DNA from: Burkholderia vietnamiensis LMG 10929
GTDB taxonomy: Bacteria; Pseudomonadota; Gammaproteobacteria; Burkholderiales; Burkholderiaceae
DNA: 64,000 nucleotides
Assembly: GCF_000959445.1 (NCBI RefSeq)
Contig: NZ_CP009630.1
Location: forward strand, 1,488,001 to 1,552,000
Direction: 5' to 3'
Below are positions 34,551 through 45,142 of the stretch, piece after piece. Numbering within the stretch: the stretch's first letter is position 1; each line of letters starts with the position of its first letter. Made by a program: the position numbers and the translations under genes. The notes beneath the pieces are model-generated. The model ran no database searches and was not told the DNA's origin. It was given only the letters and a program-made list of their open reading frames with translations.

Positions 34551-36479
34551 CTACGCCTGAATACCGGCCCAACCGCTATCGGGCCGCAGGAAGTGCAGAT
34601 CGCGGTGAAAGCGAGTATACCCAACCCGGTCGAAGAACTCGAGAATCTGGATCGCACGCTTGCGGCCGAGCCCGGTCGCATCGCGAAACGTCGCCGCATC
34701 GAGGCCGCCGCCGTGCATCGGCGCGAGTTCCGCAACGAGCGCAGCCAGCTCGCGCACGACCTCCGCGTGATAGAACAGATCGCGCACGACCTGATGCACG
34801 TCGCCGCGCCGCGCGAGCTTGCGCAACAGCGCGCGCACGGCGTCCTCGGCCGTGCCCGTCTCGCGCGCGAGATCGCGCACCCATGGCGGATCGAAACGCC
34901 CCGCATGAATCGGCGGCAACAGTTGCTGCGCCAGTGCGTCCTCGCGGGCATCGAAGCTCACCGCATGCGTCGGCAAATGCAGCCACGGCCCGCTGCGCGT
35001 CACGTCGCCGCCGTCCACCAGCGCATCGACCAGCGCACGCCACAGCGCATCGCCGACCAGCGGCGCAGCCATGCGCCGCAGCCGCGCCGCATCGAGCCCC
35101 TGCTCGTCCGGCACGCGCTCGTGATACGCGCGCAGCGTGTCGATCGCGCGCGCCTGCAACGCCTGCCAGTGCGCACGCGCGATCACGGTGCCGTCGTTCG
35201 ACGCACCGCGCTCGCGCTGACCGATCGACAGCGCGTCCGTCGGCAACGCCAATGCGTCAGGCGCGAAACCCGTCAGGTGCGTGAGCGTCGCGCGCGCGAT
35301 CCCGAGCGGCGCCTGTGCGAGCAATGCATCGAGCCGCCCTTCGTCGAGCCACGTCGCGAGCGCGTCCAGCCACGCGCGGCGCGCCGGCGTGCGCCGCTTG
35401 CGCGCCGGGCCGAACGGATCGAGCACGCGGCCGCCGCCGACCGTGCGCGTCGCCTGCGGGTTGCGAACGATGAAGCGGTCGCCCGGCAGCGCGAACACCG
35501 GCTCGTCGAACACCAGTTGCACGCGCATCCGCTGGCCGGCCGCGAGCATGTCGCCATCGAGCAGCGCGATGTGCGCGACGCGATGCAGCGTGCCGAGATG
35601 CACGTGCAGCGGCGCCCAGTGCGTCAGCGTCAATCCCGCATCGGCGAGCAGCGTCAATTCGACGTCGAGCCGCGGCGACGTTGCGACCAGCCGCGCATCG
35701 GCGACGGTATCGCCGCGCTCGACGTCCGCCTTCTCGACGCCGGCCAGGTTCAGCGCGCAGCGCTCGCCCGCATGGCCGGTGTCCACCGGCCGATTCTGCG
35801 CATGGATGCTGCGCACGCGTGCCGCGCGGCCGGTGCGCACGATCGCAAGCGTGTCGCCGGTCGTCACGCGGCCCGCGAACGCGGTTCCCGTCACGACGGT
35901 GCCCTGCCCGGCGAGCGTGAACACGCGATCGACGGCGAGCCGGAACAGCCCGTCGTCGCGGCGCGCGCGCCACGCGAACGCCGCGTCGGCGAGGTGACGT
36001 TTCAATGCGGCGACGCCTGCGTCGTCCGCGCGCGTCGCGCACGTGTCGAACACCGGCGCGCCGTCGAGCGTCGAACCATGCAGCCACGCGGCGATCTCGT
36101 CGCGCACGGCGCCCACGCGCGCGGCGTCGACACGATCGCACTTCGTCAGCGCGACCGCGCCATGCGTGACGCCGAGCAATTGCAGGATCGCGAGATGCTC
36201 GCGGGTCTGCGGCATCACGCCGTCGTCGGCGGCGATCACGACGAGCGCGAAATCGATCCCGCACGCGCCGGCCGCCATCGTGTGGATCAGCTTCTCGTGG
36301 CCGGGCACGTCGATCAGGCCGAGCACGTCGCCGTTCTCGAGCGGCGTGTACGCATAGCCGAGCTCGATCGAGATGCCGCGCGCCTTCTCCTCCTTCAGCC
36401 GGTCGGTGTCGACGCCCGTGAGCGCGCGCACGAGCGTCGTCTTGCCGTGGTCGATATGTCCCGCAGTGCCGACGATCAT
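34551..36479 (-). CDS. selB: Selenocysteine-specific elongation factor SelB
   Basis: A 642-residue GTPase that delivers selenocysteyl-tRNA to UGA codons marked by a SECIS hairpin. The G-domain shows [20 protein letters not shown] (G1), [11 protein letters not shown] (switch I), DVPGHEKLI (G3) and TKCD (G4). The domains II-III follow ([24 protein letters not shown]), and the C-terminal winged-helix domains (about 440-642) end in HFLRPDSGW. They contain the SECIS-binding winged-helix fold. Start at 36479 overlaps the selA stop by ATGA. It is followed by selC. Length and order are as in other selAB operons. Confidence 0.97.
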   Translation of the reverse strand: MIVGTAGHIDHGKTTLVRALTGVDTDRLKEEKARGISIELGYAYTPLENGDVLGLIDVPGHEKLIHTMAAGACGIDFALVVIAADDGVMPQTREHLAILQLLGVTHGAVALTKCDRVDAARVGAVRDEIAAWLHGSTLDGAPVFDTCATRADDAGVAALKRHLADAAFAWRARRDDGLFRLAVDRVFTLAGQGTVVTGTAFAGRVTTGDTLAIVRTGRAARVRSIHAQNRPVDTGHAGERCALNLAGVEKADVERGDTVADARLVATSPRLDVELTLLADAGLTLTHWAPLHVHLGTLHRVAHIALLDGDMLAAGQRMRVQLVFDEPVFALPGDRFIVRNPQATRTVGGGRVLDPFGPARKRRTPARRAWLDALATWLDEGRLDALLAQAPLGIARATLTHLTGFAPDALALPTDALSIGQRERGASNDGTVIARAHWQALQARAIDTLRAYHERVPDEQGLDAARLRRMAAPLVGDALWRALVDALVDGGDVTRSGPWLHLPTHAVSFDAREDALAQQLLPPIHAGRFDPPWVRDLARETGTAEDAVRALLRKLARRGDVHQVVRDLFYHAEVVRELAALVAELAPMHGGGLDAATFRDATGLGRKRAIQILEFFDRVGYTRFHRDLHFLRPDSGWAGIQA

Positions 36480-37915
36480 GCAGCCGGCCCCGCGATCTGC
36501 ACGCATTGCGCGACGAGGGCCGCTTCGTCGGCGGCTTCGACGCAGCGCAGGTCGAGCCGCAGCGCGTTGTCGGCGATCCGGCCGATCACCGGCCGCGGCC
36601 ATTCGCGCAGCCGCTTCTCCAGCTGCGCGAGCGCCCGGCCGCCGCGCTTGCCGTCCGGCGTGCGCACGACGAGCCCGGCGCTCGGCAACTGGTCGACCGG
36701 CAGCGCACCGCTGCCGATCTGGCTGAACATCGGCTCGACCTGCACGTCGTAGCCGCTGCCGAGCGCCGCCTGCAGCGGCGCGCGCAGGCGCTCGGCAGCG
36801 GCGGCGATGTCGCGCTGCGGCCGCGTCAGCAGGCGCAGCGTCGTGAGCCGCTCGCGCAGAAATTCGGGCGCCTGGTAGAGCCGCAGCACCGGTTCGAGCG
36901 CGGCGAGCGTCAGCTTGCCGACGCGCAGCGCACGCTTGAGTGGATGCTTCTTGATCTTCGCGATCAGCGCGCGGTCGCCGGCTATCAGGCCGGCCTGCGG
37001 ACCGCCGAGCAGCTTGTCGCCGCTGAACGTGACGAGGTTCGCGCCGGCCGCGATCGTCTCCTGCACGGTGGTCTCGTGCGGCAAGCCCCATTGCGTCAGA
37101 TCGGCCAGCGTACCGCTGCCGAGATCGACCGCGACCGGCAGCCCGTGCTCGCGCGCGAGCGGCGCGAGTTCGGCGAGCGCCACTTCGCGCGTGAAGCCGC
37201 TGATCGCATAGTTGCTGCAATGCACCTTCATCAGCAGCGCGGTGCGAGGGCCGATCGCGTCCGCGTAATCGCGCAGATGCGTGCGGTTGGTCGTGCCGAC
37301 TTCGCGCAGCTTCGCGCCCGCGCGGCTCATGATGTCGGGAATCCGGAACGCGCCGCCGATCTCGACCAGCTCGCCGCGCGACACGATCACTTCGCGCTTC
37401 GGGGCCAGCGCCGACAACGCGAGCAGCACCGCTGCGGCATTGTTGTTGACGACGGTCGCGGCTTCCGCGCCGGTCAGCTCGCACAGCAGCGCGTCGATCA
37501 GGTCGTCGCGGTCGCCGCGACGGCCGGTCGCGAGATCGAATTCGAGGTTGACGGGCTGCGTGAGCGCGTCGACCACCGCGCGCACCGCGTCGTCCGGCAA
37601 CAGCGCGCGCCCGAGGTTCGTGTGCAGCACGGTGCCGGTCAGATTGAATACCGGCCGCACCGCGCTCGCGCTCTGCGCGGCGAGCGTGCGCGCGACGGCG
37701 GCGGCGATGCGCGCCTCGTCGAGCGGCTCGGCCGCGGCAGGATCGGTGCGAGCGTCGCTGCGCCAGCGTTCGAGCTCGGCGCGCACCGCGTTCAGCACGC
37801 GCGTGCGGCCGTAGTCGGCGAGCAGCGGCTGCAGCGGCGCCGACGACAACACGCGCTCCACCGACGGCACGCGCGCGAGGACGGCATTCAGTTCATTCAA
37901 ACCGGGTTCGGTCAC
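36476..37915 (-). CDS. selA: L-seryl-tRNA(Sec) selenium transferase SelA
   Basis: A 479-residue PLP enzyme that converts seryl-tRNA(Sec) to selenocysteyl-tRNA with selenophosphate. The cofactor lysine is Lys301 in [17 protein letters not shown]. Other family signatures are [55 protein letters not shown] and [14 protein letters not shown]. The N-terminal domain (about 1-85) that binds the tRNA is complete. It lies 66 bp downstream of fdhE and overlaps selB by 4 bp, consistent with a selA-selB-selC transcript that starts further upstream. Confidence 0.97.
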   Translation of the reverse strand: MTEPGLNELNAVLARVPSVERVLSSAPLQPLLADYGRTRVLNAVRAELERWRSDARTDPAAAEPLDEARIAAAVARTLAAQSASAVRPVFNLTGTVLHTNLGRALLPDDAVRAVVDALTQPVNLEFDLATGRRGDRDDLIDALLCELTGAEAATVVNNNAAAVLLALSALAPKREVIVSRGELVEIGGAFRIPDIMSRAGAKLREVGTTNRTHLRDYADAIGPRTALLMKVHCSNYAISGFTREVALAELAPLAREHGLPVAVDLGSGTLADLTQWGLPHETTVQETIAAGANLVTFSGDKLLGGPQAGLIAGDRALIAKIKKHPLKRALRVGKLTLAALEPVLRLYQAPEFLRERLTTLRLLTRPQRDIAAAAERLRAPLQAALGSGYDVQVEPMFSQIGSGALPVDQLPSAGLVVRTPDGKRGGRALAQLEKRLREWPRPVIGRIADNALRLDLRCVEAADEAALVAQCVQIAGPAA

Positions 37916-37981
37916 GTCGAAGTGGCTCCATTTCGATGCGCGGCCCGCAGCCGGCGCGCGGCGGGCTGCGGTGTCACGCGC

Positions 37982-38932
37982 TCAGTCTGCTCGGTCGGCG
38001 TCCGCTTCGCGCGACACGTCGGGCCACAGCAGCGGGTTCGGCGAACTGCGCTGGTAGCCGGCTTCGTTCATCAGAAGGTCGAGCGTGAGGCTCGCGAGAT
38101 CGTCGGCGAGCGGCTCGAATTCGTAGTCCTTCTCCTGATAGCCGATCTTGCGATAGGTCTTGCATTCGTCGCACGATTCGGCCTTCACCGCTTCGCTGCC
38201 GCCTTCGATCCCGTGGTACGCGATGCCCTTGGTCGAATCGCAGTGCGAGCACTTGGTGCGCACCATGTGCCACTCGGTCGTGCACAGCCCGCATTGCAGG
38301 AAGCGGTAGCCCTGGAACTGGCCGCCGACGCGCACGACGCTCGCGACCGGGTGCGTGCCGCACACCGGGCACAAGCCGGGCTGGTCGAGATACGGCACGT
38401 CGGCCGGCGCGACGCGGCTCGCGAGGTCGGTCCACACGACCTGCAGCGCGGCCATCAGGAACGGCGCGGTGGCCGGGTCGACTTCGGCGAAGCGCAGCGC
38501 GAGGATCGCGTCGGCCTGCGCGTCGAGTTCGGCGGGCGCCGTCAGGCGCAGCCGGTCGAGCAGCTTCGCGAGCGACGGATTGACGAGCCCGGCGCTTTCG
38601 ACGCGATCGAGCAGCTCGTACAGCACGGCTCGCCACTGCGGATTGCGTTCGCCGTCGAGCGCCGGCACGAGCGGCATCGAATGCTGCTGCGCGCGTGCGA
38701 TCGCCTCGGGCGACGGCAGCGGCAGGTTCAGCGCCTGCAGCGTCGCGTGCTGCGCGTCGGCCACGGTCGCCATCAGCCGCAGATAGCCGCTGATCGGGTT
38801 CAGGTCGGCGAGCTTGCGCAGCCGCGCGGCGCGCGCCGCAAACACGGAGCCGCGCTCCGGCAGACGAAAGCGCGGAATGGCCGAATGATCGAGTGCCGAG
38901 ATCTCGGTCGGCTCGAGAATGCGTTGTGTCAC
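37982..38932 (-). CDS. fdhE: Formate dehydrogenase accessory protein FdhE
   Basis: A 316-residue cytoplasmic accessory protein needed for active respiratory formate dehydrogenase; it has iron-binding rubredoxin-like knuckles. The paired cysteines are CPVCGTHPVAS, LQCGLCTTEW, TKCSHCDSTKG and AESCDECKTYRK. GTG at 38932 is chosen as start because GGAAG precedes it by 8 nt and the product opens MTQRILEPTEISAL, as FdhE does; an ATG at 39007 would add 25 residues that fall in a hairpin. It follows fdnI after a terminator-like hairpin and precedes selA by 66 bp. Confidence 0.95.
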   Translation of the reverse strand: MTQRILEPTEISALDHSAIPRFRLPERGSVFAARAARLRKLADLNPISGYLRLMATVADAQHATLQALNLPLPSPEAIARAQQHSMPLVPALDGERNPQWRAVLYELLDRVESAGLVNPSLAKLLDRLRLTAPAELDAQADAILALRFAEVDPATAPFLMAALQVVWTDLASRVAPADVPYLDQPGLCPVCGTHPVASVVRVGGQFQGYRFLQCGLCTTEWHMVRTKCSHCDSTKGIAYHGIEGGSEAVKAESCDECKTYRKIGYQEKDYEFEPLADDLASLTLDLLMNEAGYQRSSPNPLLWPDVSREADADRAD

Positions 38933-38945
38933 GAGTATGTCTTCC

Positions 38946-38974
38946 AAAAAACAAGCGCCGACGAATCGGCGCTT
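38946..38974 (-). terminator. Intrinsic terminator between fdnI and fdhE
   Basis: On the reverse strand AAGCGCCGA-TTCG-TCGGCGCTT is a perfect 9-bp stem with a UUCG tetraloop, followed by G and six T residues. It lies 66 bp after the fdnI stop, and its T tract directly abuts the GGAAG ribosome binding site of fdhE. It may act as a partial terminator that lowers fdhE-selAB-selC expression relative to fdnGHI. Confidence 0.88.
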
Positions 38975-39039
38975 CGGGGGCGATTCCTGCGGTTCGCGCA
39001 ACGCCACGCCGAAGCCGGCGTGGCGTGCGCGCCGATGCG

Positions 39040-39666
39040 CTACTTCACGCTCTCACGGAACCACTTCGGGTGATGCTTGCGGGCCCAGCCCAGCGTGACG
39101 GTGCCGCGCACCATCGCGCCGATCGAGCCTTTCACCCACAACGCCGCGTAAATGTGCACGATGATGCTCGCAATCAGCACGAACGCCGCCGCCGCATGCA
39201 CGACGGCCGCCGCGCGGATCACGCCGATCGGGAAGTAGAACGAGAAATAGCGACGCCAGATCACGATCCCGGACAGCAGGAGCAGCAGCAGGCAAGCCAC
39301 CAGCGTGAAGAATAGCAGCTTCTGTCCGGCGTTATAGCGCCCCACCGGCGGCAGCCGGTCCTCCCGGTTGTTCACCACGTCGCCGATCTGCTTCAGCCAT
39401 TGCCGATCGTCCGCGTCGAGCACGTTGTGATGCCAGAAGCGCACCACGAGAATCGCGAACGACACGAACATCACGACGCCGACGAACGGATGCAGTATCC
39501 GCGTCCACTGTCCGCCGCCGAACAGCGCGGTGAGCCAGAACATCGACGGATGGAACAGCGCGAGCCCGGACAGCGCGAGCAGCACGAACGTGATCGCGGT
39601 GATCCAGTGGTTGCTCCGCTCGTTCGGCGTGTAGCGGACGATCAGGTTGGGGTCGTCGTGCTTCAT
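39040..39666 (-). CDS. fdnI: Formate dehydrogenase cytochrome b556 gamma subunit
   Basis: A 208-residue four-helix membrane subunit that passes electrons from the Fe-S subunit to menaquinone/ubiquinone with two haems b. It opens [20 protein letters not shown] (haem-binding histidine region), followed by hydrophobic helices at about 22-42, 57-75, 113-135 and 150-175, with the histidine in [15 protein letters not shown], and the [20 protein letters not shown] pair. ATG at 39666 overlaps the fdnH stop by ATGA. Together with fdnG and fdnH it forms the membrane-bound formate dehydrogenase (Fdn/Fdo). Confidence 0.94.
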   Translation of the reverse strand: MKHDDPNLIVRYTPNERSNHWITAITFVLLALSGLALFHPSMFWLTALFGGGQWTRILHPFVGVVMFVSFAILVVRFWHHNVLDADDRQWLKQIGDVVNNREDRLPPVGRYNAGQKLLFFTLVACLLLLLLSGIVIWRRYFSFYFPIGVIRAAAVVHAAAAFVLIASIIVHIYAALWVKGSIGAMVRGTVTLGWARKHHPKWFRESVK

Positions 39667-40577
39667 TTCGCGTCCTCCTTGATGCGTCGCGCCTCGTCGC
39701 GGGCGGCGGCTTCCTCGTCGTCGCTGACCTCGTTCGGACCGACCCGCGTGTAATGGAAGAACCCGGCCAGCGCGGTGAGCGCGAGCCCGGCGACCGCGAG
39801 CGGCTTCGCGATGCCCTTCCAGAGCTTCACCATCGGGCTGATCGACGGATTGTCGGGCAGCCCGTGGTACAGCGACGGCTTGTCCGCGTGGTGCAGCACG
39901 TACATCACGTGCGTACCGCCGACGCCCTGCGGGTCGTACAGCCCCGCATGCTCGAAGCCGCGCTCCTTGAGGTCCTCGATGCGCTCGGCCGCGTGCTGCT
40001 TCATGTCCTCCTTGGTGCCGAACACGATCGCGCCGGTCGGGCAGGTCTTCACGCACGCCGGCTCCTGGCCGACCGCGACGCGATCGGAACACAGCGTGCA
40101 CTTGTACGCGCGATGGTCCTTCTTCGAGATCCGCGGAACGTTGAACGGGCAGCCGGTCACGCAATAGCCGCAACCGATGCAGTTCTCCTCGTGGAAATCG
40201 ACGATCCCGTTGTTGTACTGCACGATCGCGCCCGGCGACGGGCACGCCTTCAGGCAGCCCGGGTCCTCGCAGTGCATGCAGCCGTCCTTGCGGATCAGCC
40301 ACTCGAGGTCGCCGGCCGGGTTCTCGTATTCGGCGAACCGCATCACCGTCCACGAGTGCTCCGACAGGTCGGCCGGATTGTCGTAGACGCCGACGTTGGT
40401 GCCGACCTCGTCGCGCAGGTCGTTCCACTCCATGCACGCCGTCTGGCATGCCTTGCAGCCGATGCACTTCGATACGTCGATCAGCTTCGCGACGCTCCCG
40501 GTCACCGGTTCGCGCGCCGTGGGCGGCGGCGTCGTGGTGGCCGAGACGCGCTTGATATCCAGCGATTGCAATGCCAT
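39663..40577 (-). CDS. fdnH: Formate dehydrogenase iron-sulfur beta subunit
   Basis: A 304-residue electron-transfer subunit with four 4Fe-4S sites: [54 protein letters not shown] and [20 protein letters not shown] single C-terminal transmembrane helix (about 258-275; [21 protein letters not shown]) anchors it, as in E. coli FdnH. It begins 10 bp after fdnG and overlaps fdnI by 4 bp. The first 25 residues with repeated threonines and prolines are a short extension. Confidence 0.96.
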   Translation of the reverse strand: MALQSLDIKRVSATTTPPPTAREPVTGSVAKLIDVSKCIGCKACQTACMEWNDLRDEVGTNVGVYDNPADLSEHSWTVMRFAEYENPAGDLEWLIRKDGCMHCEDPGCLKACPSPGAIVQYNNGIVDFHEENCIGCGYCVTGCPFNVPRISKKDHRAYKCTLCSDRVAVGQEPACVKTCPTGAIVFGTKEDMKQHAAERIEDLKERGFEHAGLYDPQGVGGTHVMYVLHHADKPSLYHGLPDNPSISPMVKLWKGIAKPLAVAGLALTALAGFFHYTRVGPNEVSDDEEAAARDEARRIKEDAK

Positions 40578-40587
40578 CTCTTTCCCC

Positions 40588-43500
40588 TTACGCCTTTTCG
40601 ACCTTCACCAGGAACGACTTGAATTCCGGTGTGTACGAGTTGCCGTCGCCGACGGACGGAGTCAGGGTGTTCGCGAGATAGCCGGGCTTCGCCACTCCCT
40701 TGAAGCCCCAGTGCAACGGCACGCCGACCGTCTGAACCTTCTTGCCGTCGATCGTCAGCGGTTTGATCCGCTTCGTGACGAGCGCGACCGCGACGATGTA
40801 GCCGCGCTTGGACGACACCTTCACGCGATCGCCGTGCGCGACGCCGACTTCCTTCGCGAGGTCTTCGCCGATCTCGACGAATTGCTCGGGCTGGATGATC
40901 GCGTTCAGCCGCGCATGCTTGGTCCAGTAATGGAAATGCTCGGTGAGGCGGTACGTCGTCGCGACGTGCGGGAACTCCGACACCTTGCCGAACGACGCGC
41001 GGTCGTCCGCGAACACGCGGGCGGCCGGGTTGTTCAGCGCCTGCGGGTTGTCGGGGTGCAGCGGGTTCGCGGCGAGCGGCGTCTCGAACGGCTCGTAGTG
41101 CTCGGGGAACGGGCCTTCGTTCATCGCCGCGCGCGCAAAGAAGCGCGCGACGCCTTCCGGATTCATGATGAACGGCCCCATCCCGTTCTCCGGCGGCTCG
41201 TCGGCCTTGAAGTCCGGCACGTCGGCGCCCTTCCACGCGCTGCCGTTCCAGCCGATCAGCTTGCGGGTCGGGTCGAACGGCTTGCCGCTCACGTCGCACG
41301 ACGCGCGGTTGTACAGGATCCGCCGGTTGGCCGGCCACGCCCACGCCCAGTTCAGCGTCTGGCCGATGCCGGTCGGATCGGCGTTGTCGCGTCGCGCCAT
41401 CTGGTTGCCGGCCTGCGTCCACGCGCCGCAGAAGATCCAGCAGCCGCTCGCGGTCGTGCCGTCGTCCTTCAGCTGCGCGAACGCGGCGAGCTGCTCGCCC
41501 TTCTTCACGAGCGTCTTCGTCGGATCCTTCGGGTCGGGCAAGTCGGCGAGCGCACGGCCGTTGAACTCCATCGCCAGTTCTTCGGGCGTCGGGCTCTCCG
41601 GGTTCGCGTACGGCCACGTGAGGTTCACGATCGGGTCCGGGTACTTGCCGCCCTCCGCCTGGTACATCTTGCGCATCCGCAGGAACAGCCCCGACATGAT
41701 CTCGAGATCGCTGCGCGCCTCGCCCGGCGGCTCCGCGCCCTTCCAGTGCCATTGGAGCACGCGGCTCGAACTGACGAGCGAGCCGTTCTCCTCGGCGAAG
41801 CACGTGGTCGGCAGCCGGAACACCTCGGTCTGGATCTTCGACGCGTCGACGTCGTTGAAATCGCCGTGCGGCTTCCAGAATTCGGACGTCTCGGTCGCGA
41901 GCGGGTCCATCACCACCAGCCACTTCAGCCTGGCGAGCCCGGCGGCCGTCTTCGCCTTCGACGGCGCGGCCGCGAGCGGATTGAAGCCCTGGCAGATGTA
42001 GCCGTTCATCTTGCCGGCACTCATCAGCTCGATTGCCTGCAGCAGGTCGTACTGCTTGTCGAGCTTCGGCAGGTAGTCGTACGCCCAGTTGTTGTCGGCG
42101 CTGGCCGCGTCGCCCCACCACGACTTCATGAAACTGACGTGGAACGCCTTGTAGTTCTTCCAGTAGCTGAGCTGGTTCGGCCGCAGCGGCTGCTGCGCGC
42201 GCTTCTTGATATAGCCGTCGAAGTCCTGCTCGGCCTGCATCGGGAGCGTCATGTAACCGGGCAGCAGGTTCGACATCAACCCGAGATCCGTCAGCCCCTG
42301 GATGTTCGAGTGGCCGCGCAGCGCGTTCATCCCGCCGCCGGCGATGCCGATGTTGCCGAGCAGCAGCTGCACCATCGCGCCGGTGCGGATGATCTGCGCG
42401 CCGATCGAATGGTGGGTCCAGCCGAGCGCGTACAGCACCGTGCCGGCGCGGCCGGGCACGGCCGTGGTCGCGAGCATCTCGCACACCTTCAGGAATTTCT
42501 CCTTCGGCGTGCCGCACACCTGCTGGACGAGCTCGGCCGTATAGCGCCCGTAGTGCTGCTTCAGCAGGTTGTAGACGCAGCGCGGATGCTGCAGCGTCGG
42601 GTCGACCTTCACGAAGCCGTCGTCGCCGCGCTCGTAGTCCCAGCTGGACTTGTCGGGGTACGCGTGCTTCTCGGCGTCGTAGCCGGAATAGATGCCGTCG
42701 TTGAACGCGAAATCCTCGCGCACGATGAACGAGAAGTCCGTGTAGTTCTTCACGTACTCATGCTGGATCTTGTCGTTCGTCAGCAGATAGTTGATGACGC
42801 CGCCCAGAAAGACGATGTCGGTGCCGGTGCGGATCGGCGCGTAATAGTCGGCGACCGACGCCGTACGCGTAAAGCGCGGGTCGACGACGATCAGTCGCGC
42901 CTTGCGGTGCGCCTTCGCCTCCGTCACCCACTTGAAACCGCACGGATGGGCCTCGGCTGCATTGCCGCCCATCACGAGAATCACGTCCGCGTTCTTGATG
43001 TCGACCCAATGGTTCGTCATCGCTCCACGGCCAAACGTCGGGGCAAGACCTGCCACCGTCGGGCCATGTCAGACACGCGCCTGATTATCGAATACGAGCA
43101 TTCCGAGGCTGCGCACAGCCTTGTGCGTCAGGTAGCCGACTTCGTTGCTGCCCGCCGATGCGGCCAGCATGCCGGTGGTCAGCCAGCGGTTGACCCTGGC
43201 GCCGTCGTCGGTCGTCTCGACGAAATTCGCGTCGCGGTCGGCCTTCATCAGCTTCGCGATGCGGTCGAGCGCGTCGCTCCACGAGATGGGCTGCCACGTG
43301 TCCGAGCCCGGCGCGCGATACTCGGGACGCGTCAGGCGGTTCGGGCTGTGGATGAAGTCGATCAGGCTCGCACCCTTCGGGCACAGCGTGCCGCGATTGA
43401 CCGGATGGTCGGGGTCGCCTTCGATGTGGATGATGCTCGACTGCGCGTTCTTCGCGCCATCGCCGAGGCCGTACATCAGGATGCCGCAACCGACTGAGCA

Positions 43501-43659
43501 ATATGGACAGGTGTTGCGCGTTTCGACTGTGCGCGCCAGCTTGTACTGTCGGACTTCGGCGAGCGCTTGCGTCGGAGAAAAGCCCAGCAGGGCAAGACTC
43601 GATCCGGCAAGCGACGTGGCCGTCACCTTCAGGAACTGGCGCCGGGACATTTGTAGCAT
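40588..43659 (-). CDS. fdnG: Formate dehydrogenase alpha subunit, selenocysteine-containing
   Basis: A 1023-residue molybdopterin enzyme read through an in-frame TGA at 43069-43071, which encodes selenocysteine at residue 197 (E. coli FdnG has it at 196). The flanks, [23 protein letters not shown], match the family exactly. It has a twin-arginine signal ([19 protein letters not shown]) and a 4Fe-4S motif CPYCSVGC (51-58) with Cys93 (LCPKGA), so it is exported to the periplasm, where formate is oxidised. The C-terminal MGD-binding domain ends [24 protein letters not shown]. The start may also be 43650. fdnHI and fdhE follow. Confidence 0.97.
43026..43068 (-). promoter_or_regulatory. SECIS hairpin after the fdnG UGA
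   Basis: Immediately after the UGA, CATGGCC pairs with GGCCGTG (7 bp, one wobble), and within it GGCA and TGCC close the apical loop GGUCU (43046-43050). This loop and its GCAGGUCU context equal those of the E. coli fdhF/fdnG SECIS elements that SelB binds. Confidence 0.88.
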
Positions 43660-43704
43660 GGTGGTCTCGGGCGTTTTTGTGGGGTTGGGGTGAAGCTGAA
43701 AGGA

Positions 43705-43710
43705 ATTATA
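43705..43710 (-). promoter_or_regulatory. Candidate -10 box of fdnG
   Basis: A perfect TATAAT on the reverse strand lies 46 nt upstream of the fdnG start, in the 152-bp divergent gap. No clear -35 hexamer is found at 17 bp, so an activator may be required. Confidence 0.35.
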
Positions 43711-43811
43711 GACAGTTCAGGCAACTATGATCGAATCCTCGGATCAATACCGATATGCCCGCTCCACCGACGCCCCGCGTTCACCCGCGTTCATCAACAG
43801 ACCGAACCGTC

Positions 43812-44744
43812 ATGAAACGACCGATCACGTCCGAAGCCACCCGTCTCGCGCAGCAGCAGGCGAACTGGGCACTCAACGCGTTCAAGCGCTTCTCCTCCGA
43901 CCGCTGCTCGGCGATGGCCGCCAGCATCGCGTTCTTCTCGGCGTTCTCGCTCGCGCCGACGCTCGTGATGGTGATCGCGGTGGCCGGCTGGTTCTTCGGC
44001 GACGACGCCGCGCGCGGCCAGGTGTTCGAGCAGGCGCACCAGCTGATCGGCGACGATGCGGCGGCCAGCATTCAGACGATCGTGCAGAACGCGCATCGCG
44101 CGGGCAGCAGCGGCGGCATCGCCACGCTGATTTCGTTCGCGGCGCTCGCGATCGGCGCGTCGGCGACGTTCGCGTCGCTGAACACCGCGCTGAGCGTGAT
44201 CTGGCCGAGCACCGAAAACCGCTGGTCGAGCATGCTCGGGCTCGTGCGCGTGCGACTGGTGTCGTTCGGGCTCGTGCTCGGCGTCGCTTTCCTGCTGATC
44301 GTTTCGCTGGTGCTCGACACGGCGATCACGTTCGTCGGCACGTGGCTGCTCGGCGATTCGCCATACGTATTCATCACCAACGTGCTGCAGTTCTTCGTCG
44401 GCATCGCGGTGCTGGCCGGCGCGTTCGCCGCGTTGATGAAGTTCCTGCCCGACGCGCGCGTCGCGTGGCGCGACGCCATGGTCGGCGGAGTCGTGTCGGC
44501 CATCCTGTTCTCTGGCGGCAAGAAGCTGTTCGCGCTGTATCTGGCGCGGGCCGGCACGGCGAGCGCGTTCGGTGCGGCCGGGTCGTTCGCGGTGCTGCTG
44601 ATGTGGCTGTACTTCTCGGCGGCCGTGCTGCTGCTCGGCGCGGAATTCGCGGCCGCGCGCGGCGATGCGCATCGCCGCGGCGACCCGCTGCCCGCTGCAT
44701 CGGCGCAGCCGCAGCCTCCCGCCAAGCGCGCGCCCGGCAACTGA
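43812..44744 (+). CDS. YihY/BrkB-family membrane protein
   Basis: A 310-residue inner-membrane protein of the YihY (formerly RNase BN) family, with about six transmembrane helices: about 45-70 (FFSAFSLAPTLVMVIAVAGWF), 110-135, 150-185, 195-220 and 240-275. Family segments DRCSAMAASIAFFSAFSLAP and LARAGTASAFGAAGSFAVLLMWLYFSAAVLLLGAEFA are present. The role in the family is unclear; BrkB of Bordetella was linked to serum resistance. The start at 43812 is chosen over the in-frame 43755, which precedes a non-conserved stretch. It is divergent from fdnG. Confidence 0.88.
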   Translation: MKRPITSEATRLAQQQANWALNAFKRFSSDRCSAMAASIAFFSAFSLAPTLVMVIAVAGWFFGDDAARGQVFEQAHQLIGDDAAASIQTIVQNAHRAGSSGGIATLISFAALAIGASATFASLNTALSVIWPSTENRWSSMLGLVRVRLVSFGLVLGVAFLLIVSLVLDTAITFVGTWLLGDSPYVFITNVLQFFVGIAVLAGAFAALMKFLPDARVAWRDAMVGGVVSAILFSGGKKLFALYLARAGTASAFGAAGSFAVLLMWLYFSAAVLLLGAEFAAARGDAHRRGDPLPAASAQPQPPAKRAPGN

Positions 44745-45142
44745 CGCCGTAGCGGCCGCGTGCCATTACGCGAACGCGCAGCGTTTCGCAAGCCCCGCGC
44801 CGTCGCCCCTTTCGTGACGCGTTGAGATGCCGCTTGCATCGCGTGCCGCCGCCATCTGCATCGGCAAACGTTTGCACACTTCGATTTCTGTGCACACAAC
44901 GGCGAAATACGTGCTGTTGCTGCACGGCGCATCAACTGTTGCAACAATCGCAGCGCACAACTTGTCAACTGTTTCAAAAACAGGAACAGTTGTTGATGTG
45001 CTTGATATATATGGATTTTTTCGCTCTGTTACCTTTTGGAGACACTTTATTTTTTGGGCTTTCTTGCCCGTATTGCACTGAGCTATTCTCCAATCCGCAA
45101 CAAATAACGAATCACGAATCACTTGCGTGGAGATACTCAACG
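44745..45142. other. AT-rich regulatory region upstream of the porin gene
   Basis: 398 bp of strikingly lower GC than its neighbours, with a run of AT-rich sequence at 44990-45080. It holds three CAACTGTT boxes (listed separately). The ribosome binding site GGAG is about 9 nt before the porin ATG. The frame from 44822 stays open but is not conserved-looking. Confidence 0.65.
44932..44992. repeat. CAACTGTT box cluster upstream of the porin gene
   Basis: Two direct copies (TCAACTGTT at 44932-44940 and 44965-44973) start exactly 33 bp apart, about three helical turns. A third copy is inverted (AACAGTTG, 44985-44992) and pairs with the second across 11 bp. This spacing suits binding of a dimeric regulator on one face of DNA. 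Confidence 0.5.

Noticed and set aside
43069..43071. A nonsense mutation splitting fdnG into two pseudogene halves
   Set aside because: The TGA is at the selenocysteine position of the family, is followed by a SECIS-like hairpin, and selA, selB and selC are adjacent.
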